Shown piece after piece: positions 10,191 to 19,977 of a DNA stretch of 64,000 nucleotides (the first letter of the stretch is position 1; each line of letters begins with the position of its first letter). Source of the DNA: Promethearchaeota archaeon. GTDB lineage: Archaea > Asgardarchaeota > Lokiarchaeia > Sigyniarchaeales > SOKP01. The notes below the pieces were generated by a model. The model worked only from the letters and a program-made list of their open reading frames with translations, was not told where the DNA came from and did no database searches. The position numbers were made by a program, and so were the translations under genes. The stretch lies in assembly GCA_030606485.1 (NCBI GenBank), contig JAUWGH010000009.1, positions 1 through 64,000 on the forward strand, written 5' to 3'.

Positions 10191-13100
10191 TTATTCCCTC
10201 CCCATTATCATAGCAAATATTTGCTCACCTGTAAATCCTAATATATCGATTGCGGAGCATCTGCAATTCCCAGAACATGCTCCACAACCTTTACATAGAG
10301 CTTCATTAATAACTGCAATTGTTCCAAATCGACGATCTTCTTGAAGCTCAATTGCGTTATAAGCACAGTTGAGAACACACAGACCACAACCAGTGCACCT
10401 AGTTGGATCTATTCGAGCAATCTTTCCTTCAGCCTCAATTTTATCTTTTGATAATATTGTACATGCTCTTGAAACAGTTGCTTTAGCTTGAGAAATACAA
10501 TCTTCTATCGGTTTTGGTGCGTGAGCTAAACCTGCTACAAAAACTCCTTCGGTAGCAAAATCAACAGGTCTTAACTTAACATGAGCCTCTAAAAAGAAAT
10601 TATCATCATTCAATGGTACCTTTAATTGCATTGCTAACTCTTCATTTTCATCTCTCGAACAGACAATACCTACACTTAATGCCAATAAGTCTGCCTTAAT
10701 CGAAATATCCCCAATATCTGGTTTTTTAACAATAATATTCAAATCTCCATTCTCTATCTTTACTTCAGGTTCTTGATTATCATTGTATTGAATAAATAAA
10801 ACTCCCGCTTGACGAGCTTTTTGATAATACTTCTCTTTAAAACCATAAGTTCTAATATCTCTAAATAAAATGGTAATGTTAATTTCTGGGTTCAATTCCT
10901 TTATTTTTAATGCATTCTTAATTGCTTCAGCACAACACATTTTACTACAATAAGGATGTTCTTCATTTCTTGAACCTACACATTGAATCATTACAATTGA
11001 TTTAACATCTTTAAGTTCATTTGGACTTTTATAGATTTTTTCTTCTAATTCTGATTGTCTTATTATTCTTGGATCTTTACCATATAGATATTCAGTTGGT
11101 AAATATTCACTCGCACCTGTAGCAACAATAACCACGCCATGATCAAATTCCGCAGGAATCTTTTTCTCTCCATGTGTTATTGTAGTATGAAAGTTGCCTA
11201 CAAATCCATCAATGGCTTCAATATGGGTACTTGTATATAAATTGAGATTCTTTTGGCTCTTTACTTTCGTGATTAAATCATTTAGATATTCTTGTACATT
11301 CCCTCCTTCAAGTGTACTATAGATTTCGCGAGAAATGCCTCCTAATTCGTTTTTCTTTTCGATTAGATAAGTTTCATAACCTTGTTTAGCGAAATCTAAT
11401 GCAGCAACCATTCCTGTGATTCCTCCACCAATTACTAAGACCTTTTTTATAACATCTAAGGTCATTCTTTCCAACGGAAAAATTCTTCTTGCTTTATTAA
11501 CTGCCATTCTAACTAAATCTTTTGCTTTTTCAGTTGCATTTTCTGGTTCATGCATATGAACCCAAGAACACTGATCTCTAATATTTGTCATTTGAAAAAG
11601 GTATCTGTTTAATCCAGCTTCTCTAATTGTTTCTTGAAATAATGATTCATGGGTTCTAGGAGTACAGGATGCAACAATAACGCGATTAAGATTATGCTCC
11701 TTTATCTTTTCTTTAATAATTGTCTGAGTATCAGCTGAGCAAGTATATAAATTTCTATCTGCCATAACTACATTATGAAGCTTACTTGCATATTCTGTGA
11801 CAGCAGGAACATCCACATACCCACCAATATTAATTCCACAATGGCAAACAAATACACCTATTCTTGGTGGCTGTCCTCTTACGTCAATTTCATCTGGGAG
11901 TTCCTTTTTTGTAATTAAGGTATTTTTTACATCAGATAATAATACATTAACTGCTCCTGCAGCAGCACTTGCTTGAGTAACAGTTTCAGGAATGTCTTTT
12001 GGTCCTTGAAAAGCTCCACATACATATATTCCTGGCCTTGATGATTCTATTGGGTTAAATAAATTAGTTTCGCAAAAATTATATTCATTTAATTTAATAT
12101 TAAATGCCTTAGCAATCTTTTTCGCATCTTTAGGGGGATTTAATCCTACAGATAAAACTAACATATTAAAGATTTCTTCAACAACTTCGCCATTCTCAGT
12201 CTCATATCTAATTTTTAGATCCTTGGATTCTGGAATCTCTAAAATTGAAGATATTCTACTTTTTATATATCTAACGCCATATTGATGTTTCGCCCTTTCT
12301 ATATATTTATCAAAATCTTTACCATATGCCCGAATATCCATGCAAAAAATTGTTGGGTTGATTACATTAAAATGTTCCTTAGCAATTACTGCTTCTTTTG
12401 CAGTATACATACAACAAACTGAAGAACAATATGGTTGCCCTCTTTTTAAATCTCTCGAACCAACACATTGAAGAAATGCAATTTTTTCTGGAATATCTCC
12501 ATCAGATAAACGCAAAACTTTTCCTGCAAAGGGCCCACTTGCACTTAAAATACGTTCAAATTCGATACTGGTTACTACATTTTTATATTTTCCATAACCA
12601 TATTCCTTTATTGATTCTGGTTCAAATTCATCAAAACCTGGTGCTAAAATGATGGCTCCTACATTAATCTCGTTTTCCCTATCTTCTTGATCATATTCTA
12701 CTGCTCCTGCTTTACAGACACCTTCACATACTCCACAACCAATACATTTTGCAAGATCTATTGAAAAAACCAAGGGAACTGCTTGGGGGTATTCAACAGA
12801 AATTGCTTTACATTTAGCTAATCCTTCATTAAACACATCTATAGCTTCTATAGGACATTTTGATGCACATACTCCACATCCAGTACATTTTTCTTGATTG
12901 ATATATAATGCCCTTTTTAATAATTTTACAATAAAATTACCAGCTTCTCCACTAACCTCTTTAATATCAGCATTAATAATCAATTCAATATTATGATGTC
13001 TTCCTGTTTCAACCAATTTGGGTGAAACAATACACATAGCACAGTCATTTGTTGGAAAAGTTTTATCTAATTGAGCCATTACACCACCAATACTTGTGGT

Positions 13101-13208
13101 AGATTCTACCAAATAAACTTTATAACCAGATTCACCTAAATCTAGAGATGCTTGACTTCCACCTATACCTGCTCCAATGATTAACACAGATCCAATTTTA
13201 TCCATCAT
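10191..13208 (-). CDS. hdrA: Heterodisulfide reductase subunit A, fused long form (1005 aa)
   Basis: GAGIGGSQASLDLGESG, FPTNDCAMCIVSPKL, several CxxCxxCxxxCP, internal second HdrA half CHCGINIGGYVDVP. Confidence 0.9.
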   Translation of the reverse strand: MMDKIGSVLIIGAGIGGSQASLDLGESGYKVYLVESTTSIGGVMAQLDKTFPTNDCAMCIVSPKLVETGRHHNIELIINADIKEVSGEAGNFIVKLLKRALYINQEKCTGCGVCASKCPIEAIDVFNEGLAKCKAISVEYPQAVPLVFSIDLAKCIGCGVCEGVCKAGAVEYDQEDRENEINVGAIILAPGFDEFEPESIKEYGYGKYKNVVTSIEFERILSASGPFAGKVLRLSDGDIPEKIAFLQCVGSRDLKRGQPYCSSVCCMYTAKEAVIAKEHFNVINPTIFCMDIRAYGKDFDKYIERAKHQYGVRYIKSRISSILEIPESKDLKIRYETENGEVVEEIFNMLVLSVGLNPPKDAKKIAKAFNIKLNEYNFCETNLFNPIESSRPGIYVCGAFQGPKDIPETVTQASAAAGAVNVLLSDVKNTLITKKELPDEIDVRGQPPRIGVFVCHCGINIGGYVDVPAVTEYASKLHNVVMADRNLYTCSADTQTIIKEKIKEHNLNRVIVASCTPRTHESLFQETIREAGLNRYLFQMTNIRDQCSWVHMHEPENATEKAKDLVRMAVNKARRIFPLERMTLDVIKKVLVIGGGITGMVAALDFAKQGYETYLIEKKNELGGISREIYSTLEGGNVQEYLNDLITKVKSQKNLNLYTSTHIEAIDGFVGNFHTTITHGEKKIPAEFDHGVVIVATGASEYLPTEYLYGKDPRIIRQSELEEKIYKSPNELKDVKSIVMIQCVGSRNEEHPYCSKMCCAEAIKNALKIKELNPEINITILFRDIRTYGFKEKYYQKARQAGVLFIQYNDNQEPEVKIENGDLNIIVKKPDIGDISIKADLLALSVGIVCSRDENEELAMQLKVPLNDDNFFLEAHVKLRPVDFATEGVFVAGLAHAPKPIEDCISQAKATVSRACTILSKDKIEAEGKIARIDPTRCTGCGLCVLNCAYNAIELQEDRRFGTIAVINEALCKGCGACSGNCRCSAIDILGFTGEQIFAMIMGRE

Positions 13209-13978
13209 AAAGCCTCCTTTAATGCATGATAGTAAGGGGTAATCCCATCTATTCTATTAAAATCGATAAGATTTCTAGCCTTTAATGAAACAATATGTTC
13301 TAAAATTAAACTTGATTCGATACTCAATGATTTTGATAAATTTTTTACTGAAAGTGGTTCCTTTTCAAGTTTTATTAATATTTTATTACGTAAAAATTCT
13401 GAATTGAGAGCATCATCTATTATTTTTTCATATTCTTCAAATTCAATGATTTCTTCATAGACATTTCCAAACTCTGTAATAGCTCGTTCCCTTCCAACTA
13501 AAGTACGTAATCTATTATCAGATAAAGTTCTTTTTATAGCTTCTAAATCTTCTTTTAATTTTTGATTAGGTTTTGAACCACTAAATGGAGAAGGTCCTTC
13601 ATTTTTAATTTGTTTAGTAAATTCTGATACAACTTGACCAAATCTTACACCTTCAGAAGCAGAAACCCACTCAAGGCGAAATCTACCAGAAAGACCAATT
13701 AATTGTAATGCTTTAGAAAGCAAATCTAATTTCATTTTTTCTTCATAATTTCCATCTATATAATGGCAGTCTCCAAGATGACACCCCATTACAATGACCC
13801 CATCTAATCCAGTAGCCAAAGCTTCAATTACAAATACCGGGTCAACTCTTCCACTACACATCACCCTAATAACTCTAATATTGGGTGGATATTGGACTCT
13901 ACTCACCCCTGCAAGATCTGCTCCTGCATACGAGCACCAATTACATAAAAAGCCTAATATATTTGGTTCAAAGCTCAT
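13205..13978 (-). CDS. MvhD-like iron-sulfur subunit with C-terminal winged-helix-like extension
   Basis: FLCNWCSYAGADLAGVSRVQYPPNIRVIRVMCSGRV, GCHLGDCHY; C-term ILIKLEKEPLSVKNLSKSLSIESSLILEHIVSLKARNLI; ATGA overlap with the downstream hdrA. Confidence 0.85.
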   Translation of the reverse strand: MSFEPNILGFLCNWCSYAGADLAGVSRVQYPPNIRVIRVMCSGRVDPVFVIEALATGLDGVIVMGCHLGDCHYIDGNYEEKMKLDLLSKALQLIGLSGRFRLEWVSASEGVRFGQVVSEFTKQIKNEGPSPFSGSKPNQKLKEDLEAIKRTLSDNRLRTLVGRERAITEFGNVYEEIIEFEEYEKIIDDALNSEFLRNKILIKLEKEPLSVKNLSKSLSIESSLILEHIVSLKARNLIDFNRIDGITPYYHALKEAL

Positions 13979-13981
13979 TTT

Positions 13982-15637
13982 TTATTTACCTCCTGAAGCT
14001 AAAATTTGAGCTAAAATTTGTTTAGTAGTGAAATGGTGATTAGTTATTGCCTTTTCAGGACAAGTAGCCCCACATAGGCCACACCCTTTACAGCTTGCTT
14101 CTGTAACATGAGCTATTCCATTATCATCCATAGAAATTGCATTATATGGACAAATTTTGATACAAATTCCACAACCTACGCATAAATCCTCATCTACTTC
14201 AGCAATAGCACCTTCGACCTCTAAAACATCCTTTGATATAATAGTGCTTGCTCTAGATGCTGCTGCATAAGCTTGAGAAATAGCCTCTGGAATATCTGCT
14301 GGCCAATGAGCAGAACCACAAACATATATTCCATCCGTAGCAAAATCTACGGGACGTAACTTTACATGAGCTTCTAAAAAAAAGTGATTTTCTTCTAATG
14401 GGACCTTTAACATTTTTGCTAAATCTTCTGAATCAGGGTTTGCAATTAAAGGAGTTGATAACACGATCATATCATATGGTATGCTAATATCCTGATTCAA
14501 ATAATCATTATATACTTCAATATTGCTTTCTTTAACAATTGGAACTTTTTCCGGTATATATCTAATAAAAGTAATCCCTTTTTCTCTTGCTTTTCTATAA
14601 TATTCTTCATAAGTGGTTCCTTGAGTTTGAATATCTCGAAATATTATGGATATATTGGCATCTGGTTTCAGTTCCTTAATTAACATAGCATTTTTTAATG
14701 CAGTCATGCAACAAATATTGGAACAATATCGTCTTTCTTCATTTCTAGCCCCAACACATTGAATCATTACAATATTTTTAACATTAATTTTATTTTCTTT
14801 TAATAATTGTTCTAATTCTAATTGAGTAATGATTGTTGAGCCATTATACCCAAATAATCCTTCCGGTTTAAGAACTTGAGCTCCAGTAGCCACTATAATA
14901 ATACCTGTATCTATGTCATAAATTCCATCTCTCCTTTTTACTGAAACTTTATAATTTCCTATAAATCCTTCAATTTTTACTGGTTCAGTAGAAGTTATTA
15001 CTTTAATTTTTTGATGATTTTCAACCAAATTCCTTACTTCTAATACCTTTGATGCATCATCATGAGTTGGATACAATTTATAGAGGTATCTTAGTAATCC
15101 CCCCAATTCTGGCTCTTTTTCAATTAAAATTACCTTAAATTCTTGATTTGCTAAATTAAGGGCGGCCGTCATTCCAGCAATACCTCCTCCAATAATTAAA
15201 GCAGTTGGATTTATATCTATCTGAAATTTTTCTAATGGTTGCAATAATAATGCTTTGGCTACCCCCATTTCAATTAAAATCTTTGCTTTTTCAGTTGCTG
15301 CTTCCGTCTCTTTCATATGAACCCAACTGCATTGATCACGGATATTAACCATTTCAAATAGATAAGGATTTAAACCAGCTTCCTGACAAATACTTCTAAA
15401 TAAAGGTTCATGAGTTCGAGGAGTACAAGAGGCAACTATTACACGATTTAAGTCATGTTCTTCTATTTTTTCTTTAATTAGAGATAAACCAACCTCTGAA
15501 CAAGAATAAAGATTATCTGTGGCAAAAGTTACATTTGGTAAGGTTTTTGCATATTCCACTAAACTTGGAACATCCAAAAACCCTCCTATATTTGTTCCAC
15601 AATGACAAATAAAAACACCCATTTTTATATCTTCCAT
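13982..15637 (-). CDS. HdrA-like, C-terminal-half homologue
   Basis: VFICHCGTNIGGFLDVPSLVEYAK, GGGIAGMTAALNLANQ, two C-terminal 4Fe-4S motifs; parallels the second half of the 1005-aa HdrA. Confidence 0.87.
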   Translation of the reverse strand: MEDIKMGVFICHCGTNIGGFLDVPSLVEYAKTLPNVTFATDNLYSCSEVGLSLIKEKIEEHDLNRVIVASCTPRTHEPLFRSICQEAGLNPYLFEMVNIRDQCSWVHMKETEAATEKAKILIEMGVAKALLLQPLEKFQIDINPTALIIGGGIAGMTAALNLANQEFKVILIEKEPELGGLLRYLYKLYPTHDDASKVLEVRNLVENHQKIKVITSTEPVKIEGFIGNYKVSVKRRDGIYDIDTGIIIVATGAQVLKPEGLFGYNGSTIITQLELEQLLKENKINVKNIVMIQCVGARNEERRYCSNICCMTALKNAMLIKELKPDANISIIFRDIQTQGTTYEEYYRKAREKGITFIRYIPEKVPIVKESNIEVYNDYLNQDISIPYDMIVLSTPLIANPDSEDLAKMLKVPLEENHFFLEAHVKLRPVDFATDGIYVCGSAHWPADIPEAISQAYAAASRASTIISKDVLEVEGAIAEVDEDLCVGCGICIKICPYNAISMDDNGIAHVTEASCKGCGLCGATCPEKAITNHHFTTKQILAQILASGGK

Positions 15638-15639
15638 TT

Positions 15640-16938
15640 TTAACCCTCTCTTATAGCATTTTCAGCTGCTTTAGCTGCAGCACCACTTGCATCTATAACT
15701 GAATTTGGAATGTCCATCGGCCCTCTACAACATCCACATATATAAATTCCTTTTTTAGAGGAATCTAATGGTAAATATGCATTAGAAAGAAAGAAATTAT
15801 TTTTATCTAGATCAATTCCCAAAATGTTAGCCAATTCAGGTGTATCTTTATTAGGAATCATACTAGTTGCTAATATTACTAAATCAACAGGAAACTTTTT
15901 CATTTTTGAAGTATTCATATCTTCATAAATAATAATTGGGTTTTTATCATCATCCTCAATAATTTTTGCTACCTTTCCTTTAATGTATTTAATTCCATAT
16001 TCTTTTTGCCCTCTTTCAATATATTCCCGAAAACCTTTACCCCCTGCCCTTAAATCTATATAAAAAATAAAAGATTGAATTGAATTATCATGCTCGTAAG
16101 CAATCATGGCTTCCTTTGTTGTATACATACAACAAACAGAAGAACAATAAGGATTATATTTCATGTCTCTTGAACCTACACAATTTATAAAGGCGAGTTT
16201 CTTCGGTTCTTTTCTGTCTGAAGATCTTATCAAATGTCCCTTTAATGGCCCAGATGCACAAATCATTCTTTCAAATTCTAAACCAGTAACTACATTTGGT
16301 AAATGTTTATAACCTAGATTTACCAATGGAGAAGGGTCAAAAGGCTCGTATCCAGTCGCAACAATAATTGATTTTACATTAAGATTGACTTCAGAATCCT
16401 TTTGTTCAAAATCGATTGCTTCTCTCTCACATACTTTTTCACAAATTCTGCATGCATCCTTAGTTAAATATAAACATTTTTCTGGATCAATAGCCATTAT
16501 TGAAGGGACACCTTGAAGAAAATAGATATAAATTGCCCTTCTTTTTCTTAAAAATACATCAAATTCATCATCAACTCTCATTGGGCATTTTTCAATACAA
16601 ATACCACAATTAATACATTCTTCCGCCTTGATATAACGTGCATGTTGAAGTAATTTTGCTTTAAAATTTCCAGCCTTTCCTGTAATTTCTTTTACCTCAG
16701 CTAATGTATGTAATGTTATATTTGGGTGACGATAACATTCTGCGAGTTTTGGAGCCAAAATACAAATCGAACAGTCATTTGTTGGGAATGTTTTATCAAG
16801 TTGGGCCATTCTACCGCCAATACAAGGTTTTTTTTCAACTAATTCAACTTTTATTCCTCTTTCAGCGAGATCAAGAGAAGCTTGAATCCCGGCTATTCCT
16901 CCACCAATCACTAAGACACTATTTGAATTTTCTCCCAC
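15640..16938 (-). CDS. HdrA-like, N-terminal-half homologue
   Basis: GGGIAGIQASLDLAERG, FPTNDCSICILAPKLAECYRHPN, CINCGICIEKCP; parallels the first half of the 1005-aa HdrA. Confidence 0.87.
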   Translation of the reverse strand: MGENSNSVLVIGGGIAGIQASLDLAERGIKVELVEKKPCIGGRMAQLDKTFPTNDCSICILAPKLAECYRHPNITLHTLAEVKEITGKAGNFKAKLLQHARYIKAEECINCGICIEKCPMRVDDEFDVFLRKRRAIYIYFLQGVPSIMAIDPEKCLYLTKDACRICEKVCEREAIDFEQKDSEVNLNVKSIIVATGYEPFDPSPLVNLGYKHLPNVVTGLEFERMICASGPLKGHLIRSSDRKEPKKLAFINCVGSRDMKYNPYCSSVCCMYTTKEAMIAYEHDNSIQSFIFYIDLRAGGKGFREYIERGQKEYGIKYIKGKVAKIIEDDDKNPIIIYEDMNTSKMKKFPVDLVILATSMIPNKDTPELANILGIDLDKNNFFLSNAYLPLDSSKKGIYICGCCRGPMDIPNSVIDASGAAAKAAENAIREG

Positions 16939-16960
16939 TATAATGCACCATAATAAAAAT

Positions 16961-17851
16961 TTATTTATTTGGAGATTCTAAAATATTAATTTTTTGTAAT
17001 AAATTATTAACCCTTACACGGTGAAATTTGAGACCGATTTCTTCACCTTTAATTCCTAAGGCAAGAGCTATTAATTCAGTTAAATAAAAAACTGGGAACT
17101 TAAAATCTGTATTAAGATTTTTATTAAGTTCTCTTTGATTGAAATCAAATTGTTGATAACATGCAGGACAAACACAAACTATACAATCAGCACCAGACTT
17201 TTTTATGCTCTCAAGTTTATTTAATAATAATTTTTGTGAAAGTTCTTTATCACTTTTTTCAAGTGGATTTCCACAACAATCTTTTTTTAATTCATAATCT
17301 ACTGGTTCGGCTCCAAGTGCTTCAACTATTACATCCAAGGTTGTTGGCTCAAATGGATCATCCCATTGTATGATCTCAGATGGACGTAGATAATGACAAC
17401 CAGGGTGACATGCAACTTTCAAATCCTTTAGTGGTTTAATTATATTCTCTTTAATTAAATCAAGATTCTCAAATAATACTTGGGCAAAATGCTTAATATT
17501 AATATTACCTTGATATTTTTTACCAATCTTATTTAATATTGAATTAATTTCTTTCTTTTCTTCAGGGTCATTATTTAAAATATGTTGCACAGTTTTAAGA
17601 GTTTCTGTACAACCCGAGCATAGACTTAAAACATCACTATTATCATTCTCATAAAGACTTAAATTTCTGGCTCCTAGAGCTAACCAACTCTTATGGTCTA
17701 GTGCAGCAACTCCTGTTGGATCAGGACAACAGGAATATTGAGTCTGATCAGAAACATTAATACCAAGTTTATCAAATATTTTTCGAGCTGAGGCTTCTAA
17801 ATAAGGTAATCTTCCTGGAATAACACAACCAAAAAAATATTTATATGTCAT
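16961..17851 (-). CDS. hdrB: Heterodisulfide reductase subunit B
   Basis: Two CCG-type motifs (YSCCPDP..CSGC and CHPGCHYLRP..KKDCCGNPL..CPAC). Confidence 0.88.
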   Translation of the reverse strand: MTYKYFFGCVIPGRLPYLEASARKIFDKLGINVSDQTQYSCCPDPTGVAALDHKSWLALGARNLSLYENDNSDVLSLCSGCTETLKTVQHILNNDPEEKKEINSILNKIGKKYQGNINIKHFAQVLFENLDLIKENIIKPLKDLKVACHPGCHYLRPSEIIQWDDPFEPTTLDVIVEALGAEPVDYELKKDCCGNPLEKSDKELSQKLLLNKLESIKKSGADCIVCVCPACYQQFDFNQRELNKNLNTDFKFPVFYLTELIALALGIKGEEIGLKFHRVRVNNLLQKINILESPNK

Positions 17852-17857
17852 TTTTTA

Positions 17858-18388
17858 CTACATCCCTCCTTTTTCTGTTTTTGAATATCCATTTGTATTA
17901 ATTTTCTTTTCAAAATTTGTAGCTTCTAATAATTTTCCTATTTCTTCTATGTTTGCTGATTCAACACTTGGAAGCCCCAATTGCTGTCTTCGCCTAATTA
18001 TCGGTGTAGTTAAAGGAATTGCTAAACCATACTCTAAAATTGCATTTCCTTGAACATTATAAGCTTCGGGATAATTTCCTGTTAGAACAATTTTATTTTT
18101 TAGATTATCAAATATTTCTGTTAAAAATACGTTTTGAGGACATTCCTCTACACACATCTGGCATGTACTACATAACCATACATTTGGCTTTTGATCTTTT
18201 ATTAATAATTCTTTCAGACCTAATAATGATTCTTCAATAATTTTTCGAGGATTATATTCACCTTCAGTGACTAAAGCAACAGGACACGCACTTGAGCATG
18301 TTCCACATTGATAACAATAATTTAAGGAGAAATCATCTTTTACAATCTCTTTACGAAATTCAAAATCTACCTTTAACATAACCATCAA
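17858..18388 (-). CDS. hdrC: Heterodisulfide reductase subunit C
   Basis: CYQCGTCSSACPVA and CSTCQMCVEECPQNV; next to hdrB. Confidence 0.88.
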   Translation of the reverse strand: MMVMLKVDFEFRKEIVKDDFSLNYCYQCGTCSSACPVALVTEGEYNPRKIIEESLLGLKELLIKDQKPNVWLCSTCQMCVEECPQNVFLTEIFDNLKNKIVLTGNYPEAYNVQGNAILEYGLAIPLTTPIIRRRQQLGLPSVESANIEEIGKLLEATNFEKKINTNGYSKTEKGGM

Positions 18389-18918
18389 ACTTAATTCTAT
18401 TAATTTTTGATTAAATATTATTTAGGAAATTCACAAATACAATTATTGCATATTTTTTTTAAAACTCTTTTAATATTAAAGAGTTTTATTATTTTTGATA
18501 AAATATCTTTTACATTTATTTAATTTTTATATTTTTATTATTTTAGATTCTTCTATTTAATAGTTTTGTGTAATTATATATATATTTTTCTTAAATATTA
18601 ATGAACTCCATATACAAATTTATGGAAATTACTGAGATCGTACATTCTTTTTAGCAAATAGTTTCTAATTTTTACTTTTTTAATTATTTTGAAGGAAATT
18701 TTAAATTATTATAAAAAACAAATATATTATAAAGATTAATGATAGAAATCCAAAAAATACTCGTTTGAAATTCTTAGCATTTTAATTGGTATATTATTGA
18801 TAAGATAATAAAAACATTAGAAAAAAATTATAATAAACTAAAATACAAATAAATAAAATAGTTAAAATTATTATTTTCTTGATTTTTATAAAAAATACTT
18901 AAAATAAACAAATTTAAT

Positions 18919-19881
18919 ATGGATATCAAAAAATTACAAACAATTCTTAAAAATTATCGAGCGGATCTTAATCTCATTGCTGTTGCAGTAGTTGATCAAA
19001 ATGGATTCATCATTGCTTCTGAGATGAAAAATGCAGACGAAGATGATACTGTAATTGGTGCAACGACAGGTTTAATTGATTCTTATTTTGAAAGAATTAA
19101 AAAGGAGTTTGGATCTAAAGCAGGATTTTTTAATATTACTTCAACAGAAGATAAAAAATTCGCATATTGTGGTGCTGGAACCGATGTAATATTAACCAGT
19201 ATTTCATTTAAGGATATTCCTGATATTAAATTGAAAGTCTATTCGCTACATATCGCTGAAAAGGTTAAAAGGATACTTAATGGTGAGGAAAATATCTCAA
19301 CAGAAATTTCAGAAATTGTAAAAGTAATGGGGAATATGAAAGAGGGGAAATTACCAAAGGGAGTATTTACATCGAAACTTATTGTTACTGGTGATTTTCA
19401 AGTTGGAAAAACTAGTTTGATCAGACGATATGTTGAAAATAAGTTTTCAGAAAGTTATATATCTACTATTGGTGTTGATATATCGAAGAAATCAGTAAAT
19501 TTAAGTGGAGACTGTACGATAAATTTTATTATTTGGGATATTGGAGGTCAAATTACTCAGATGGCCCCCTATAGAAGTAGATTCTATCATGGGACTAACA
19601 CAGTTTTTATTGTTCTTGATCGTACAAGAAGGTCAACCTTGGATGGTATAAATAAATGGTATAAAGATATGAAAAACACAATTACTGACATAAAAAAGAT
19701 TCCTATAGTTCTCATTGGTAATAAATCAGATCTAATAGAAAATATTGAAATTACGAGTGAAGATATGAAAAGAAAAGCTGAAGAGTATGGTTTTTATTTT
19801 ATTGAAACAAGTGCTAAAACTGGAGAAAATGTTTCTGATGCTTTCAATTATATTGCTTATCGTATTATGGAGCGCATTTAA
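18919..19881 (+). CDS. Roadblock/LC7-like domain fused to Ras-superfamily GTPase
   Basis: N-term LIAVAVVDQNGFIIAS; G1 GDFQVGKTS, G3 WDIGGQ, G4 IGNKSD, G5 ETSAK. Confidence 0.88.
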   Translation: MDIKKLQTILKNYRADLNLIAVAVVDQNGFIIASEMKNADEDDTVIGATTGLIDSYFERIKKEFGSKAGFFNITSTEDKKFAYCGAGTDVILTSISFKDIPDIKLKVYSLHIAEKVKRILNGEENISTEISEIVKVMGNMKEGKLPKGVFTSKLIVTGDFQVGKTSLIRRYVENKFSESYISTIGVDISKKSVNLSGDCTINFIIWDIGGQITQMAPYRSRFYHGTNTVFIVLDRTRRSTLDGINKWYKDMKNTITDIKKIPIVLIGNKSDLIENIEITSEDMKRKAEEYGFYFIETSAKTGENVSDAFNYIAYRIMERI

Positions 19882-19977
19882 TTGTGTTTTTTTCATTCTA
19901 ATAAACAATTTTATTATTTTTATAATTAATTATATATATAAGGCTTATCAAAAAAAATTGGAGGTGGATTAAAGAGA

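Noticed and set aside
13205-13208. Genome-wide reassignment of TGA to a sense codon
   Set aside because: TGA is used as a normal stop here (ATGA overlap between mvhD and hdrA, TGATAA at 9741, also 25929 and 61535), so the isolated in-frame TGAs need local explanations.
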